DNA of 64,000 nt from Climacteris rufus (lineage: Eukaryota; Chordata; Aves; Passeriformes; Climacteridae): NCBI GenBank assembly GCA_013398175.1, contig VZRZ01001998.1, positions 1,238,811 to 1,302,810 on the forward strand, in the 5' to 3' direction. The notes beneath the pieces are model-generated. The model was not told where the DNA came from, did no database searches, and saw only the letters and a list, made by a program, of their open reading frames with translations. The position numbers were made by a program, and so were the translations under genes. Shown here piece by piece: positions 24,586 to 37,351 of this stretch. Each line of letters opens with the position of its first letter. The stretch's first letter is position 1.

Positions 24586-27500
24586 GTGAGTTCCATGTGA
24601 AAAGGCATTAAAGTCAGTTCATGTGATGCATACCTTTGGCTTCCTGCTTCCCATGGGATTACATCAGAAGACAAGGTAAGTTATTACATTAACCAAGCAC
24701 AAATTTGTCTTACATTTTTTTCCGTTCATTCAAATGGGACATGAATATTTTGTTTCCTAATCAGCACAATTACCTTGGAGCTCATGTTGCAGTGTGTCAG
24801 TACAATGACAGCTCCCCTGAATGACAACTCGGATCTGTAGTGAAAAATGACAGGATTTGTAAACCAACTTGTTTAAAGAAAAGACTCAGTTCTTGAGTGA
24901 CTGTTTCACAGTTAACCATTGTTGCATTTTACAATACAGCTTAAATATACTTATTTTAAAAGAGATCTAACTGGTCTGCTGAAATGAACTGTAATGGTGT
25001 ACAACAGAGTATTCTATTATTATTAGTACCTACTAACAGAATATTGTTGATGGTAATTAGAGATTCTCAGAGACATTCTACAGATTGTACAATGTGTTCT
25101 AGAAAAAAGTCAGTAGTAATGGGTGTCAGAGTTTGTAATGCTCACCTTAATGGCAAGCTCTTTTATCATGCCTTTTGTTGTCACTTGGGCAGTTACTGTC
25201 ACCAGCCTTTTTCTAACAGAGGCCTTTTTTTTTATGTAGCAGAAGCCACTACTTGTCTCCCGTTTACTTGTCTCCATGTCTCTACTGCATTTACATTCAG
25301 TTCTGTTATATACTTCATTGCATTTATCCTTAAGTTTCTTTAATAGCATGTTTCTTAACAGAAAAGGAGGAGTACTCTACACTTACGAGCATAGGAAAGT
25401 AGTCTTGCACTGGAAGCTGCTGGGACGGGCTCACATGGTTTTCATTCTCATGAATATAATTAGAAATCAGAAGATAAGTCACTGTAAGGTTTTCTCAGTA
25501 TTTTAAACATAAGTTTTGGGACTTGAATTTGTATCTGGGCAGTACATGAACTGTATTTAATTTCAGAACTCAGAACAAGGGATTGACTCCTTACTGTTTG
25601 GATGGCAGCTAGCACAGGCCTCTATTTGTACTTGTAGACCAGGGAAATTACTGCAAAATTTGTATCTAATTCTACAAAAAATGTGATCAATCCTCCCAAA
25701 ATGAGAAAAATAACTCCCAACATTACAAGTGCTTTTGAACTCTTTCAAAATATTCAGAAAGCCTGCAGATTGTCAGAAAGTTTTAAGATGTACTATGGCA
25801 GAAGTCTTGACATAAGTATGCTGCAGACATCAAAAAGACTAATGCTGGTGTCATGCTGATTTCATTTTTCTTTTGTTGTATAAATATATACATAGTACTT
25901 TAAAAATATTGGAGGTGATGTGAAATGGTTCATAAAAGCTTGCTGGTTTGCAAATCACTACGATATTTTAACTGCATTGCCTGGTTCTGAGTTAGTATCT
26001 GTAGTCATCTTGCATTATATTATACCTTGGAATTGCATCTGAAACTTGTGGATGCACAATATTGATCCAGAAACTTGGCATTTAAGCTTGAAGAAAAAGA
26101 GCAACTTGTGTGTAAGATCTCTGGTGTAAAATTCTGCTCATGGTAATTCCTTTCAACAGCTTCTCCTTTGTTTAAATAATGCTGATGGTTTTGTATTTCC
26201 ACTGCACTTCAGTGGAAGAAGCTTTTTTTAGACTCTTTGCTTTCAGCTTTCCTTCTGAGATTCTTGTCTAATGAATCATGCCATACCTTTTTGGTCCAAA
26301 AGTCAGAGACTTTGAAAGGAGCGCTGTTTCCTTGTCCATACATCTATGCATCTAATTCAGAGTATATAGATATCCATGGCTGATATTTGGTATGTTGGCT
26401 ATTGAAGAAGGTCTCTCTGGGAAGGGCGACTGAAATAGGAAATTATTTTGAACTTCAAGTAGTTAAATGTTATTCAAATAATTTCACAGCCATTAAATAA
26501 TCATAATAAATAAAAAACTTTATGTTGTTCAAACATTAATGACTAAGACAATTTGTTTTCAGCAGTTTAAAGGCATTTAAAACACTTCAATATTTTACAG
26601 TGTTAATGCTTAAATTATATTACTTAGGATAATAATAGCAGATTTCGCTTGTATTTCTGTTACTTCTATGCTTGTAAGATTTCCCCCAGACATGGAGCAT
26701 GGGACAGCTGAGTGTACCTAATTACCATTCTCAAGATCCAGTAGCTCATTTTCCCCCACCCCCATGCTATATTTACGTTTCATGTGATGGGTTATAAAAA
26801 CTCTTATTCTGAGGGCTCAGTAATCCGTGTTCTAGTAGAGTGGGTTCAAAATGTTCTACAGTCACAGATAGTATTGCATGGGCGTTTTATGTAAAGCAAA
26901 GCCAAGTTTATGTAATAGAAAGAGAACATGTAATATATGGCAAATAGCATTTGTGATCTTTCTGCTCCCAACCTTGTTACCTGAAACTGAGTTGATTTTG
27001 TTTTGTTTCTTTTTGTGCTCACTAATTAACATTTCTCCTGTGTCCCAGGGTGGCTGGTCATAGGTGGATGGACCCATGTCTAGTGAGCCCAGCAATTATC
27101 AGAACCACTTTAAAAGCATTTCTTAGAATTCCTGACATGATGAGACTAGATAAAAAACATCTAATGAAATACTGCATCTTGAGAAAAATGTAAAGTTAGT
27201 GTTATGTAGCACTTATTTGGTGATAGATAAGCTAATGTAATTGTACAAAATAAATGTCATCACCTGCATGAAGATAAATAGCTTTTCCTGCACTAGCATG
27301 CTTATGCATATAAAATGCTGCCATTTTACCAGTTGTTGCCATTTTTTTGTCAAATAAATTTTACAATGGCCATAAATGGAAAGTGTGATATGTCTACTTA
27401 AGTGTTAGAGTATTAACAGAGGACATTTCTGTGGCATTTCTCCTATATAATTGAAATCAATGACATTGTTACCTGAAAAGTTGTTTTATAGCACTGCCAT

Positions 27501-29954
27501 TTGACAGAAATGTTGTCTATTTTCATTCCCCAACATATCTAAAAGTCAAAATGTGTGGAATCAGATGGACATGGACTGTTAACGTGTGTGTGGCTGGAAT
27601 TTCATGCTCATAATGCTACCTTTTGCCATAAATATCTGAAATGGAGATCTGGTGTGTTATCCTTGCAGACGGGGACATGAGGCTGGACGGGTGGCAGTGT
27701 GTGAGTGGAAATGTCAGTTCATTCTGTCCTGATAACAGCACTACCAGGTCACCTGGGTTTGTCAGGAGAAAAGTGTCCATTGCATATTATTGGTATAAAA
27801 GAAAGGTCAAATAGTATTATCAAAAGCATTTTAAAAATGCTATAACAGCCTCAAAGTTTTATACTATAAATTGGAAAGTATTTCCCCTTATGTGAATGTA
27901 TAGGGAATAAAATTAAGATGTATATTGTAAATATGGAAATTGTTAAGAATTCTGGGCTAAGATGATTTAACTGCCAGGCAATTACTTCATATCATATTTG
28001 CTAAGGTGAATTGGGGTCCAAAACCATTTGTCTGAAATTTTTACCTCAGATGTAGAGAATATCTGCATTTAATGTGACAGAGATATTCCACACTTAATGA
28101 AAACAGCATTTCTAATACTTCACTAACAAAACCAATATGTATTCAGATGAAGAATTAAATTACTTTCTTGTTTGCTGAGTAGTAACTATCCTGGACATGT
28201 TTGAACACTTCCTTACTCTTATTACTCCTGTTTTGTGAGTTGCTTTCTGTAGCGTTTTGCTTTTTGTAGCTAATAGTAATTTAACAGATAATAGTTGGCA
28301 GCAGTTGAAAATGGATTTCTTTCTAGAGGTCGCTTACTGTAACTTTTGTCCTGTGAAACACCAGGAAAAACATCCTTTCTTATTTAGTCTTATGAAAACT
28401 GTCTAAGTGTTTGAGTGTGGGACACCCTGTGATTGGTCAGCACAGGAGTGGGTCCAGCACAAGGGTAGCATTGTATTCCTCCATGTGATTATTGTTAGTT
28501 TTCTCCATTAAATAGGTAGTGCAGTTGTTGTTGGTGCACTAATTAGAGCAGGAACAGCTGGATGCTGTGTGTCCCATGCTGCTGTGTGCACTGACCGTCC
28601 ATGTGGGTGTGGTGCTGAGGCTCATTGCAGATGTTTCAGATGACTTCAATACTCACAGCTGGCAAATGGCCTAAGGAATTGTGGAGGTCTTCTCAAGTGA
28701 GTTAAATAAGCTTCTGTAAAGATCTCAAGGGGCAGGGTGGCACTTTCTGGGCAGCCAGGCTTGTGAAACTTTTCACTCCCTGTACAGCAGTAACTGTCCT
28801 GTGTAAACACAGGGAGTATCCTCAATAAGGCCTGATTCTGATATATGTGATAAGGAACAGAGAACAGATTTTGTTTTAAGCTGCATATGCTTTTTAATTT
28901 TCCTCACAATGAGATCTGCGTGATTGTACTTTCACACAGCTCATTGGATTACAACTCAAACAGTATTTTAATATTTGTGTTCCTGAAGCTGAAGGGGTCA
29001 TCACTGAAATACTGGGACCTAGTAAGCACTCCAGTTAATAATGCAGAGGCTTTCTGGCTTGGCTAGAAAGAGATTTTCCTGTTCCTGCATGAATAGAATT
29101 CTGCTGACTATCCACTGATAGTCAGTAGAACATTGCCACCCTTTGGTCATAAAGGAAAGGCACACATGGAAAGAAACACATTATACAAGTTGGGGATGCT
29201 GCAGCAAAACTATTTAAGAGTATATTCATTTGTAATGTAACTGCTCAGCAATGGGAACCCAGTTGGGTGGAGGTTGTAGGCATCATTTGCTTTGATTTAG
29301 TGTATTTCATACCATGGTGATGTGTTTAGAGAGAATATATTATGCTACGTACTAATTATGTTTTCCTGAGAACTGAATTGCATATGCATTGTGAAGATAG
29401 GATGAAGGCTACCATGGTTACCATTGTGCACCCAGGAACTTATTTTATACAGTGCCAATTAATCTGAGGTAATGCTTGAGAGAGAAGAACATTGAATAAG
29501 AAATGCTAATGTCTCAGCTGAAAGATGGAAATTAGATAGAAAAGCACAGCTTTTATTGAAAATTATATGTCAGGGTCAGCATTTATAAATGAATCCACCT
29601 GTAAGACTAAAACCAACAGTTCTGTCTCACATTAAAAACCCAGTATCTGTCTAGGCTTAATTGACACACAGGACACTGCTGCTTTATCAAGGATATTCTC
29701 TGAATAGGAGGGTTTTTTCCCTTCTCATGATTTAACAGCATATTCCTGCAGTTGAGACTATAATTGGGGATTATTGTTATGTCAGAAAGAGTGTGCATTT
29801 GGAAGATGCAAAAACATCTAAACCTTATGCAGGTTACGGCTTCTAGGGACAAATCTTGTGCCTCTGGCCAAAGACTTCCAGATGGTGAGGACTGAGCATA
29901 GCACAGCTCCAACTCCTTCCTGTTCCTGACAGCTCAGTTTGGCTCTTGAGATGT

Positions 29955-30683
29955 TGCTGACATGGCTTTTTAGTCACCTCTATTGTTTTTGCATGGACAG
30001 CGTTTGGTAGCAAGTTGGATACAGGGTTGGCTTCTGTTAGAAGCTTCTGGAAGCTTCCCCCATATCCAACAGAGCCAATGCCAGCCAGCTCCAACGTGGA
30101 GCTGCTGCTGGACAAGGCTGGCCCTGTCAGTGACAGTGTCAGCACCTCTGGGGTGATGTAGTTAAGGAGTGACAAAGTTACTGCACAGGAGCAACTGCAG
30201 CCAGAGGAGAGAGCAGTGAGAATATATGGGAGAAACAGCCCTGCAGAGCCCAGGGCAGTGCAGATGGAGGGGCAGGAGCTGCTCAGGGCACTGGAGCAGA
30301 GGTTCCCTTGGAGCCCAGGGTGCGGCACATGGGGGATCCAGGATCCACCTGCAGCCCCTGGGGGAGCCCACGCTGGAGCAGGGGGATGCCTGTAAAAGCT
30401 GTGCCCCCTTGGGAAGCCCATGCTGGAGGAAGGGGATGCCTATAAAAGCTGTGCCCCCTTGGGAAGCCCATGGTGGAGGAAGGGGATGCCTATAAAAGCT
30501 GTGCCCCCTTGGGAAGCCCATGGTGGAGCAGGTTTGCTGACAGGATCTGTGGCCCAGTACGGTGCCCGCACTGCAGCAGCCTGTCCCTGACTGCGTCCCA
30601 TGGAAAGGGACCCACACTGGAGCAGTTCATGAACAGCTGCAGCCCATGGAAAGGACTCAGGTTGGAGCAGTTCTTTTCATAAT
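29955..30683 (+). mobile_element. LTR-like avian retroelement fragment, 5' part
   Basis: This GC-rich block stands out from its AT-rich surroundings. Successive segments ('attgtttttgcatggacagc', 'agaagcttctggaagcttcc', 'agagccaatgccagccagct', 'agcacctctggggtgatgta', 'gcaactgcagccagaggaga', 'cccatggaaagggacccaca') follow the order of a common avian LTR-type interspersed repeat that I know from bird genome sequence, although I cannot name its subfamily with certainty. The copy breaks off after 'ggttggagcagttc' and lacks the usual continuation to a poly(A) signal. Large open frames on the minus strand here (151 and 192 codons) reflect high G+C and the tandem repeat. No retroviral coding sequence is visible next to it. 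Confidence 0.65.
30364..30531 (+). repeat. 50-bp tandem repeat, about 3.3 copies
   Basis: Units begin near 30364, 30414, 30464 and (partial) 30514. Each holds 'gaagcccatgctggaggaag' or a close variant, then 'gatgcctataaaagctgtg' and 'cccccttgg'. The period is exactly 50 (compare 30371, 30421, 30471 and 30521). Copies 2 and 3 differ by one base in the part compared, while copy 1 differs at several positions. The array lies inside the LTR-like block. Confidence 0.92.
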
Positions 30684-31533
30684 TAAATTTATTTTTACCA
30701 TTTTATAGAAATGCATGTGACACTGAACATTTAATCTTTAGAAGAAATCCATCCACTCCTTTTGATTCACTATAATGCATGACCAGTTGGATTGGAGTTC
30801 ATTTGGCTGACGTTCTGCTGTAACAGATGAGGGAATCCTTGTATCCTGCATTCTGCTGGCTGAGCAACATCACAATCTATGGGACTGGCAATTTTTGGCG
30901 AGAGTAATGGTAACAAACAGTTGGGAAGCAGCAACTTCAGCTTCCACAGATGTTCCAACAATGCATAGCTGCTCAAGGCAGAAGCTTTGATGCTTAAGTG
31001 ATGGAATGTTTATCTTAGTAGAAATTTAGATCCTAAAATTCTTAGGTACCTCATCCAAAGGTTATTCATCAAACATAATCCATAGCCTTATGTGACTTAT
31101 AAGTATACTATTACTCTCTTTCATTAAAAACTGATTTGTTGTGCATAGTAAAGTGCATCAATGAGAATAAAAGTAAAGCTTTTTCAACAAAATTCCTTGC
31201 TAAAAGTGAATATTTCTTCTAAAGTATTTTCAGAAGAACTTTCAGAAGTACTATTTACTAGCCAAATATTTTAGAAAATGATTAGCTGCTGATTCAGATC
31301 TTATGTATTAAACTTTGTGTTGAACTAAAAAAGGAGCTGCTTTGTGTAACAAAGAATCAAGGGCATTTTTGCATCTCTGTTGAAGAAAGTTCACATTTAA
31401 TCATCAAATTCTTGGCAAGAATATTTCTGCAACCTTTGTCAGTGGAAAATGTACAAGCTTAGAAAGGAAGTTTATATAATTATCTCATTATCTAATTCCA
31501 ATAATAATAAAAAAAGAATTGTCTAAGTGCCTG

Positions 31534-32034
31534 TCAGTGGAAAACCAATGGAAATAGGAGATCTGCAGTTGTGAATAGAAACCTTAACTTGTCAGTTTGA
31601 TGGAATCTGCCTGATCTCTGACCTACTCTTTTTCCTGGGTGAAATGTTTGCTTTCTATTACTTTTTATTAGAGTGCTTCCTGTGAGTGATTTTATTTTCT
31701 CATTGTAAAACTCTTTTACCCCTTTATCTCTGTCAGCAGAACAGTTGACTTGTAAAGAAAACACTGCACCTGACCAGGTAAACAACCGAGGCCTCCAGGT
31801 GGATTGATCTTCGCCTTTGCTTGCAGGCTGGAAATGGGAGTTTTGGTAGGAACATATTTTGGATATGGATGCATCAGGCAAGGTAGGTAAGGCATTTTGA
31901 GAGCAGCTGGTTCTCTGGATGGATGGACACACAGATGGAGAAGTTCTGAGTGACTGAACATCACTGGGGTTATTCAGCAAGCTGGCACAAATTTGTTTCT
32001 CTGCAAGGAAGCCTGCAGTGGAGCTGAAGGCCAT
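31534..32034 (-). other. Unrecognised 166-codon open frame, minus strand
   Basis: An ATG at 32034-32032 has G at -3 and G at +4 (good Kozak context) and opens 166 codons to a TGA. The frame is open for a further 17 codons upstream without an ATG. The product starts MAFSSTAGFLAEKQ, is rich in Ser, Phe and Thr, has a central SKGEDQSTWRPRLF stretch and a basic Lys/Arg-rich C-terminal third. There is no clear signal peptide, membrane span or domain. No AATAAA is evident on the minus strand shortly after the stop and no homology is recognised. It is the longest frame outside GC-rich repeat. It could be a decayed retrocopy, a single-exon gene fragment or chance. Confidence 0.12.
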
Positions 32035-34528
32035 TACAGCTGAAAACCTGGAACTAAAAGGATGGAAGGTGGTAGGGAAATACAAAGGACACTAAATTAA
32101 TATTAATTTTAGAAGATTAGCTTTTAAATTAAAATCTTAAGTAATTACAGAGAAAGTTATACATTAGGAAGAAGTAGGACACAGAATAAAAGCACCTTCA
32201 TTTGCAATACAAATGAAAACAGGCAAAGTGTTTTTTTGCAATTTATGATACTGTTAGAAATTCGGACCCATCCTACAAACAAAAATCATTGCAATAGGAC
32301 CAAAAAACTAACTATTGTTTGCTTGACAGTAGCTGTCACAGGATAGTGTCTGCTAAGTTATATTCAAATTAATGAAATGTTGAATTATTTACCTGTTGAA
32401 TAGCACATGGATTTATCTTATTGAAAGAGTCTAACCATTGCTTCTAATGGCATTAGCTTATCCCTCCTACCCCTTCTGCTTTTCCAATTTATAAATTTCC
32501 TGATTTTTGGCAACTTTTGGTTTTGTACTTAGGCTGTGTAATTTAGCATCATAAATAGCTGAGACTGGCAAGCAGTGTGTAACTGATAATGTATCCAGCA
32601 GTTCCTTTTATGTTCTGGAGTAATTGTAAACAAGAATAAAACTGATTATTTCAGCAAATGTAGCAATAGTCACAAAAATTTGCTTTAATTTTAGATTTTT
32701 GTCTACAGCCAGTAGAAAGCGGATGGTACTCTGTCTTGGTTAATCTCTACAGAGGATGGAAGGAACCAAGAACTACTATAACTACACTTACAAAAGATTC
32801 CCATGAATCTTTGTTTTGTAGCACGTTGTGTGACTGGATAAAGAGTTGGATTTGTGTGTTGCCTGCAGGCTCGTCACCTCACTGCTGAGTACTTTGTTTA
32901 GCCATTCTCTCTGCAAGATGCACCTTGTCATGTTTGATTGTTAAGACGTTTTGCGAGGTCTCTTAAGGTATAGCTCCATTTGGGATGACTTTAAGGTTAT
33001 TCTGTCCTTAAGGCAGAAGCATCAAGACTCTCCCACTCTCACTGGAGCATGTGTAACACAGAGCAAGACTCTGTTGCCAGTGAACTAAATTCTTCAGTGT
33101 GGAAGAAAAAAGAGAGTCCCAGTGAGCAGACTTTTGCTCATTTACTCCCTGCAGAGAAATGACATTTGTTCTCCACAGCATTTTCTCTTGAGAGGACCAG
33201 TTATTGGCTTATGTCACAAGCAGTCTACCATTCCTCAGTGATATATTCCTTCAGGCATACATGGATCCTTTTCAATACTCAGTGATGCAAATTTCACTCT
33301 TACTGATTATAGGAATGGGTGGTGGCAGTGAGAACAGAAATTATTCTTGAGTATGTTAGAATTCATCTGGTTTTCTTTCTGATGCAGTGCTGCAAGGTGT
33401 TATGTGTGTATGTAAAAACATATATATGCTTATATGAATAAAAGGCTTCAGTAGCCTTAGCTGACCTTAATTCTGCCCAGGCCTCTGTCACTGATACAGT
33501 CTTGCAAAGTCTATCTAGATAATCAGAATAACAATAGATAATGAGAATGGCAAAAGTTCTCCTTCTTCCTTCACCTACTGCAGCTGGTGTGAGGGTAAGT
33601 AGCAGACAATATATATAAATAATAGACAATATTATTCTTTTTCTCTTTGAGGATGATTAAAGCAACCAAATTTGAGACATGTTGATGGGAAAAAGTAAGA
33701 ATGAGAAAGTGATGTTAAAATTTGATGGCAAGCATATGGGTACCTCCCCACATCCCTTATAGCCCTGCTATTGGATTTCTCTGGTGATATTACATTTGTT
33801 TCACTCCTGGAATAAAATTTGTACTTTCTTGTCTATGTAAAGTTTTAGTATTTCTGCTCTATTTTGCTTTCAGAAGGAGCCATTTTAGAGATTAACTGCA
33901 CAAGAGCATAGTAAAATATTTAAATGCTGTGGTACCTGTGGTAGTGAGCAAACCTTGTTAGCTAAGCTTCGGCCAAGTGTCAGCTCAATGTCAAGAGCAC
34001 ACACAGCCAGCTGGGACTCAGCATTGGCTGGGACTTGCATTGTTATTTTTGAGGCCCTTCCTTATTTCAATACAGTTTTTTCAGACTTGAATATGAGGGA
34101 GAAAATAAATAATTCAGTAATAATCAAAGAGAATGGGGAGGTAACACACTGATGAACTTAGTCCAGCCTGGATGCATGGCTTTTTTAGCCTTCCTGGTTA
34201 AATATACTAAGCCAACTGTTCTGGTGCTTTACACAGTACATTAAACAACTTAATCATACTGTCCTCTCTCACATTAATAAATTTAGCGTTTGTATTCCTG
34301 AAGCAGCTGTTTTCTTCTCTTGCTCTACTTTAGTTCTTCTTCAGAATACAAATTCCAGCTCATTTCCATTTTTTCCAGACCTAACACTTTAAAAGTTTTG
34401 TTCTACTGTTTGGTTTTTAACCCTTTAGACCAAAATCGAGAGGTTTGAGGACCACCATTGTTTTATTTTTCAAATAAAATATTCCCTTTGCTGTTAAAAA
34501 TTTCCCACTATTCTTGATCATCCTTCAG

Positions 34529-34634
34529 GAAGGAGGGTCTTCTGGGACAGTATCTTTGAGACAGAAGAGCTTGTTCCTCTTCTTGAATTTTACTCGATTG
34601 CTTTCATGCAGAACTAATTGTCGTGTTTTCACAG
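34529..34634 (+). other. Exon-like segment, plus strand (106 nt)
   Basis: The acceptor 'ctattcttgatcatccttcag' and the donor ACAG|gtaagtcc are both close to consensus and the length is typical of an internal exon. Frame 0 is open throughout (EGGSSGTVSLRQKSLFLFLN and 15 further codons, phase 0 to 1). Frame 2 is open for 28 codons and ends in TAA nine codons before the donor, and its peptide looks at least as protein-like. Two plausible frames in one segment is what chance would also give. I recognise neither. Confidence 0.2.
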
Positions 34635-37142
34635 GTAAGTCCTCATTCTGGATGCACCTCAGTTTTTACACATCAAAGAATACAACAGACTATAGAGATG
34701 GAACTTTTAAGATGGAAATTAGTGGGGTCTGTGCTTTGTCCTTCAGAAAACCTCAGACCTAAACTATTATGCAGTTGAAAATTTTGGTAATGTGGATATT
34801 GAACATCCTCACTCCCCTTTTCTCGCCTTAGCTGCAGATCAAACTACTGTACAGTGAAGTCTGCTTCTCTTTAAAATCTGAAAAAGATTGCTTAAAGGTG
34901 GTAAGTTTAAATATCAGGCTTAGATAAAACATTTTAAAATTAATATTGTTTATCAAGACTTTTTTCTTTTTTAAACTCTGGACTTGCAAATTCTGTCAAG
35001 GCTGGGGGTGCATAAGAAGATCAGATGTGCCACAGGTGACCAAAGGGATATCCCAGGCTATATGGCACTGTGCTCAGCAACAACAGCTCAGAGTAAGGGA
35101 GGACATTCACAGTTATGTCATTTGTCTTCCCAGGCAACTGTTACACTGATGAAGCCCTGCTTTGCAGAACACTGGTTTGGGAAGTCTTACCTAATCCATC
35201 TGAAATGTCATTGCCACAAGGATCCTTGTGACAAACTCTTGTTGCCACCCAGGCAGCCACTAACCATCCTGTGAAAGAGATTTGATTCCAGCATATAAGT
35301 GTTGCTACATGCCAGGATGATGATTAGTTTTATTATCGTTATTCATTTAAACAAGCAGCCCCTCTGTGCAGCAAGGGGCTGAGCACAGGCTGCAGCTGAG
35401 GAACCACGTAACAGGGTAAAGATTAATTTTGCAGTACCCCTTTGCTTTAGCCCACTAAGAAGCAAACTGCTGACCAGACCTTGAGACTGCATTTCTTACG
35501 TGCTTACTACAGTGAATGTTGTGTGACAATGCCTGAAAGTGCAGGAAGGAGCAATTTAGGAAGAATTGCTTGTAGCTTTTTGTTTTAAACAGCCTTCCAG
35601 GAGTTTTGCGTACTACTGCCAGGCCAAAACATCATTGGGACACTGTAGGAATTAACGCAGTGTGCTCCACAAAGACTTTAAGGAATCTGTCTAAAGTTCT
35701 AACGTTACTAATGCTCAAGGAAAAATCTTCTGCAAACACTGCAGGATACTGCAAATGGCAGCACTGGAATCTATTTTATTTTAGCTGACTACCTTCCAGT
35801 GCTTTCCTGTTATTTTTCTTCAGATCCTGCTTTTGTGCACTACACAAAGGGAAGCGTTATGTTGTTTATTGCCTTGACTGTGCCAGCAAACATGCAGAAT
35901 AAGAATGACTGATGTTCTGTGAGCTTTCTTATCTTTCATGATATGATTTCTCTAACAGCCATTCTAACTCTTTTCCCTACATATTTTTGGTGCTGAATGC
36001 AATTCATCATTTCACATGTTTTTTCTTACTGCCTTCTTTGAATTTTCTACTTTTTCTGGCTTAGAGGACAACAGAGTTGTAATGATCATTGTTGAAAAAA
36101 GAAAAGCTTTTATTATTGTTAATACAAAGCTGTTTTATCACAGCAGATATTAAACCTTTTACTAAAAACCTACATTTTCTTTTATTGGGTCATTATTAAG
36201 GAAAGCTTTGGGTCTGAAAGTCTTGCTCCCATTGTCTCCTCTACCCTCCCCCCAAAAAACCAAAAGGACCATACTTGGAAACAAGTGACTCTTTTGTATT
36301 TCATTCTGCTTTCTAATTCCTTATTTCCTGTGCTGAGAATTCCCTTAAGGATTTCTGTAGGTGAGAAGATTTTGATGCTGGCTGTTGACTGGACAACTGG
36401 AAGGCCTCCATCAAACTTGCTTTGCAGTAAGCCAATTCATAACCATAGTTTCATAGTAAGTGTCAGTTTGTTGTACTGAATTTTGCTGTTGATAAAAAGG
36501 TGAAGGCATTTTAATTGTATTATGCTACTCATGGATCAAGCTTTTAACAGGACTGAACTGATGGAGAGGTTGTTAGAGAGGAAGAGTGATGGTGTTTACA
36601 CTGAGGAGGCTGAAGAGCCCAGCTTCCAATTATAAAGTCATTTTACTGCCTTAGAAGGTCAGTACCTGTATAAAGAAGTCATAGGAAAGAGTGTCAATGA
36701 AAAGGAATGAACTGAAGTGATTTCCATGGAAAGCACACAGCAGGTCAGCAGTAGAGTGCATCCCAGCCCAATGTCTTTGCAGCAAGTTCTGCGGTTGTAG
36801 AAATCCCATGACTTACTGAACAGACCAGGAGGTAAAAGTTGGGTTGCACACACTGCCAGGTGACAGTCATTGTGCTCTAATTAAAAAGATTGTATTTAAC
36901 CTAATTAAACTTCACCTATCTCTGATTACAAGAAAAAAAAATCCATGAAAGGTGAAATGTCTTCTGTACTCACATTTTATGATCTCTTCTGAAATAAATA
37001 CATCTGGAATCCAGAGTCATGGGAGAGCTGTAAGCAATCCATGACAGCAATCGAAAAGTATCATACACTCAAGGAGTGTCTTGTGAGGGATGATTCTGCA
37101 GGCTTCTCTCAGAGTTTCTAGTTCCTAAGATTTGGAGAATTT

Positions 37143-37351
37143 TCTTTTTTTTTTTTTTTTTTGGNNNNNNNNNNNNNNNNNNNNNNNNNNNNNNNNNNNN
37201 NNNNNNNNNNNNNNNNNNNNNNNNNNNNNNNNNNNNNNNNNNNNNNNNNNNNNNNNNNNNNNNNNNNNNNNNNNNNNNNNNNNNNNNNNNNNNNNNNNNN
37301 NNNNNNNNNNNNNNNNNNNNNNNNNNNNNNNNNNNTTTTTTTTTTTTTTTT
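37143..37351. other. Assembly gap inside a T-rich tract
   Basis: Positions 37165-37335 are 171 undetermined bases. The left flank is a run of 18 T (37145-37162) followed by GG. The right flank is a run of 16 T (37336-37351). The gap probably hides a long homopolymer or a T/G-rich simple repeat that assembly could not cross. Open frames listed across the gap are meaningless. Confidence 0.97.

Larger units (their letters stand above)
15275..29954. other. Long AT-rich stretch with only short open frames
   Basis: About 14.7 kb with no recognisable CR1, LTR or DNA transposon. A T-rich tract lies near 17590-17615. Several exon-like segments inside it are entered separately. The longest frame not already listed is a 119-codon plus-strand frame at 24984-25343, which I do not recognise. 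The minus-strand frame at 25110-25349 ends in an AAG|gtgagc donor but has no usable acceptor. Confidence 0.5.
30684..37164. other. AT-rich stretch after the LTR-like block
   Basis: Holds the minus-strand open frame at 31534-32034 and the exon-like segment at 34529-34634, both entered separately. Otherwise short open frames, a (TA)/(GT) purine-pyrimidine patch near 33400-33440, and ordinary sequence. No recognisable retroviral or LINE coding remnants are visible. Confidence 0.5.

Noticed and set aside
25110..25349. 79-codon minus-strand frame ending at an AAG|gtgagc donor
   Set aside because: The donor is good but no polypyrimidine acceptor precedes the frame on that strand.
29843..30617. Two long minus-strand open frames (192 and 151 codons)
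   Set aside because: They lie in the GC-rich LTR-like block and cross the 50-bp tandem repeat. Their length follows from composition and repetition, and no known protein is recognisable.
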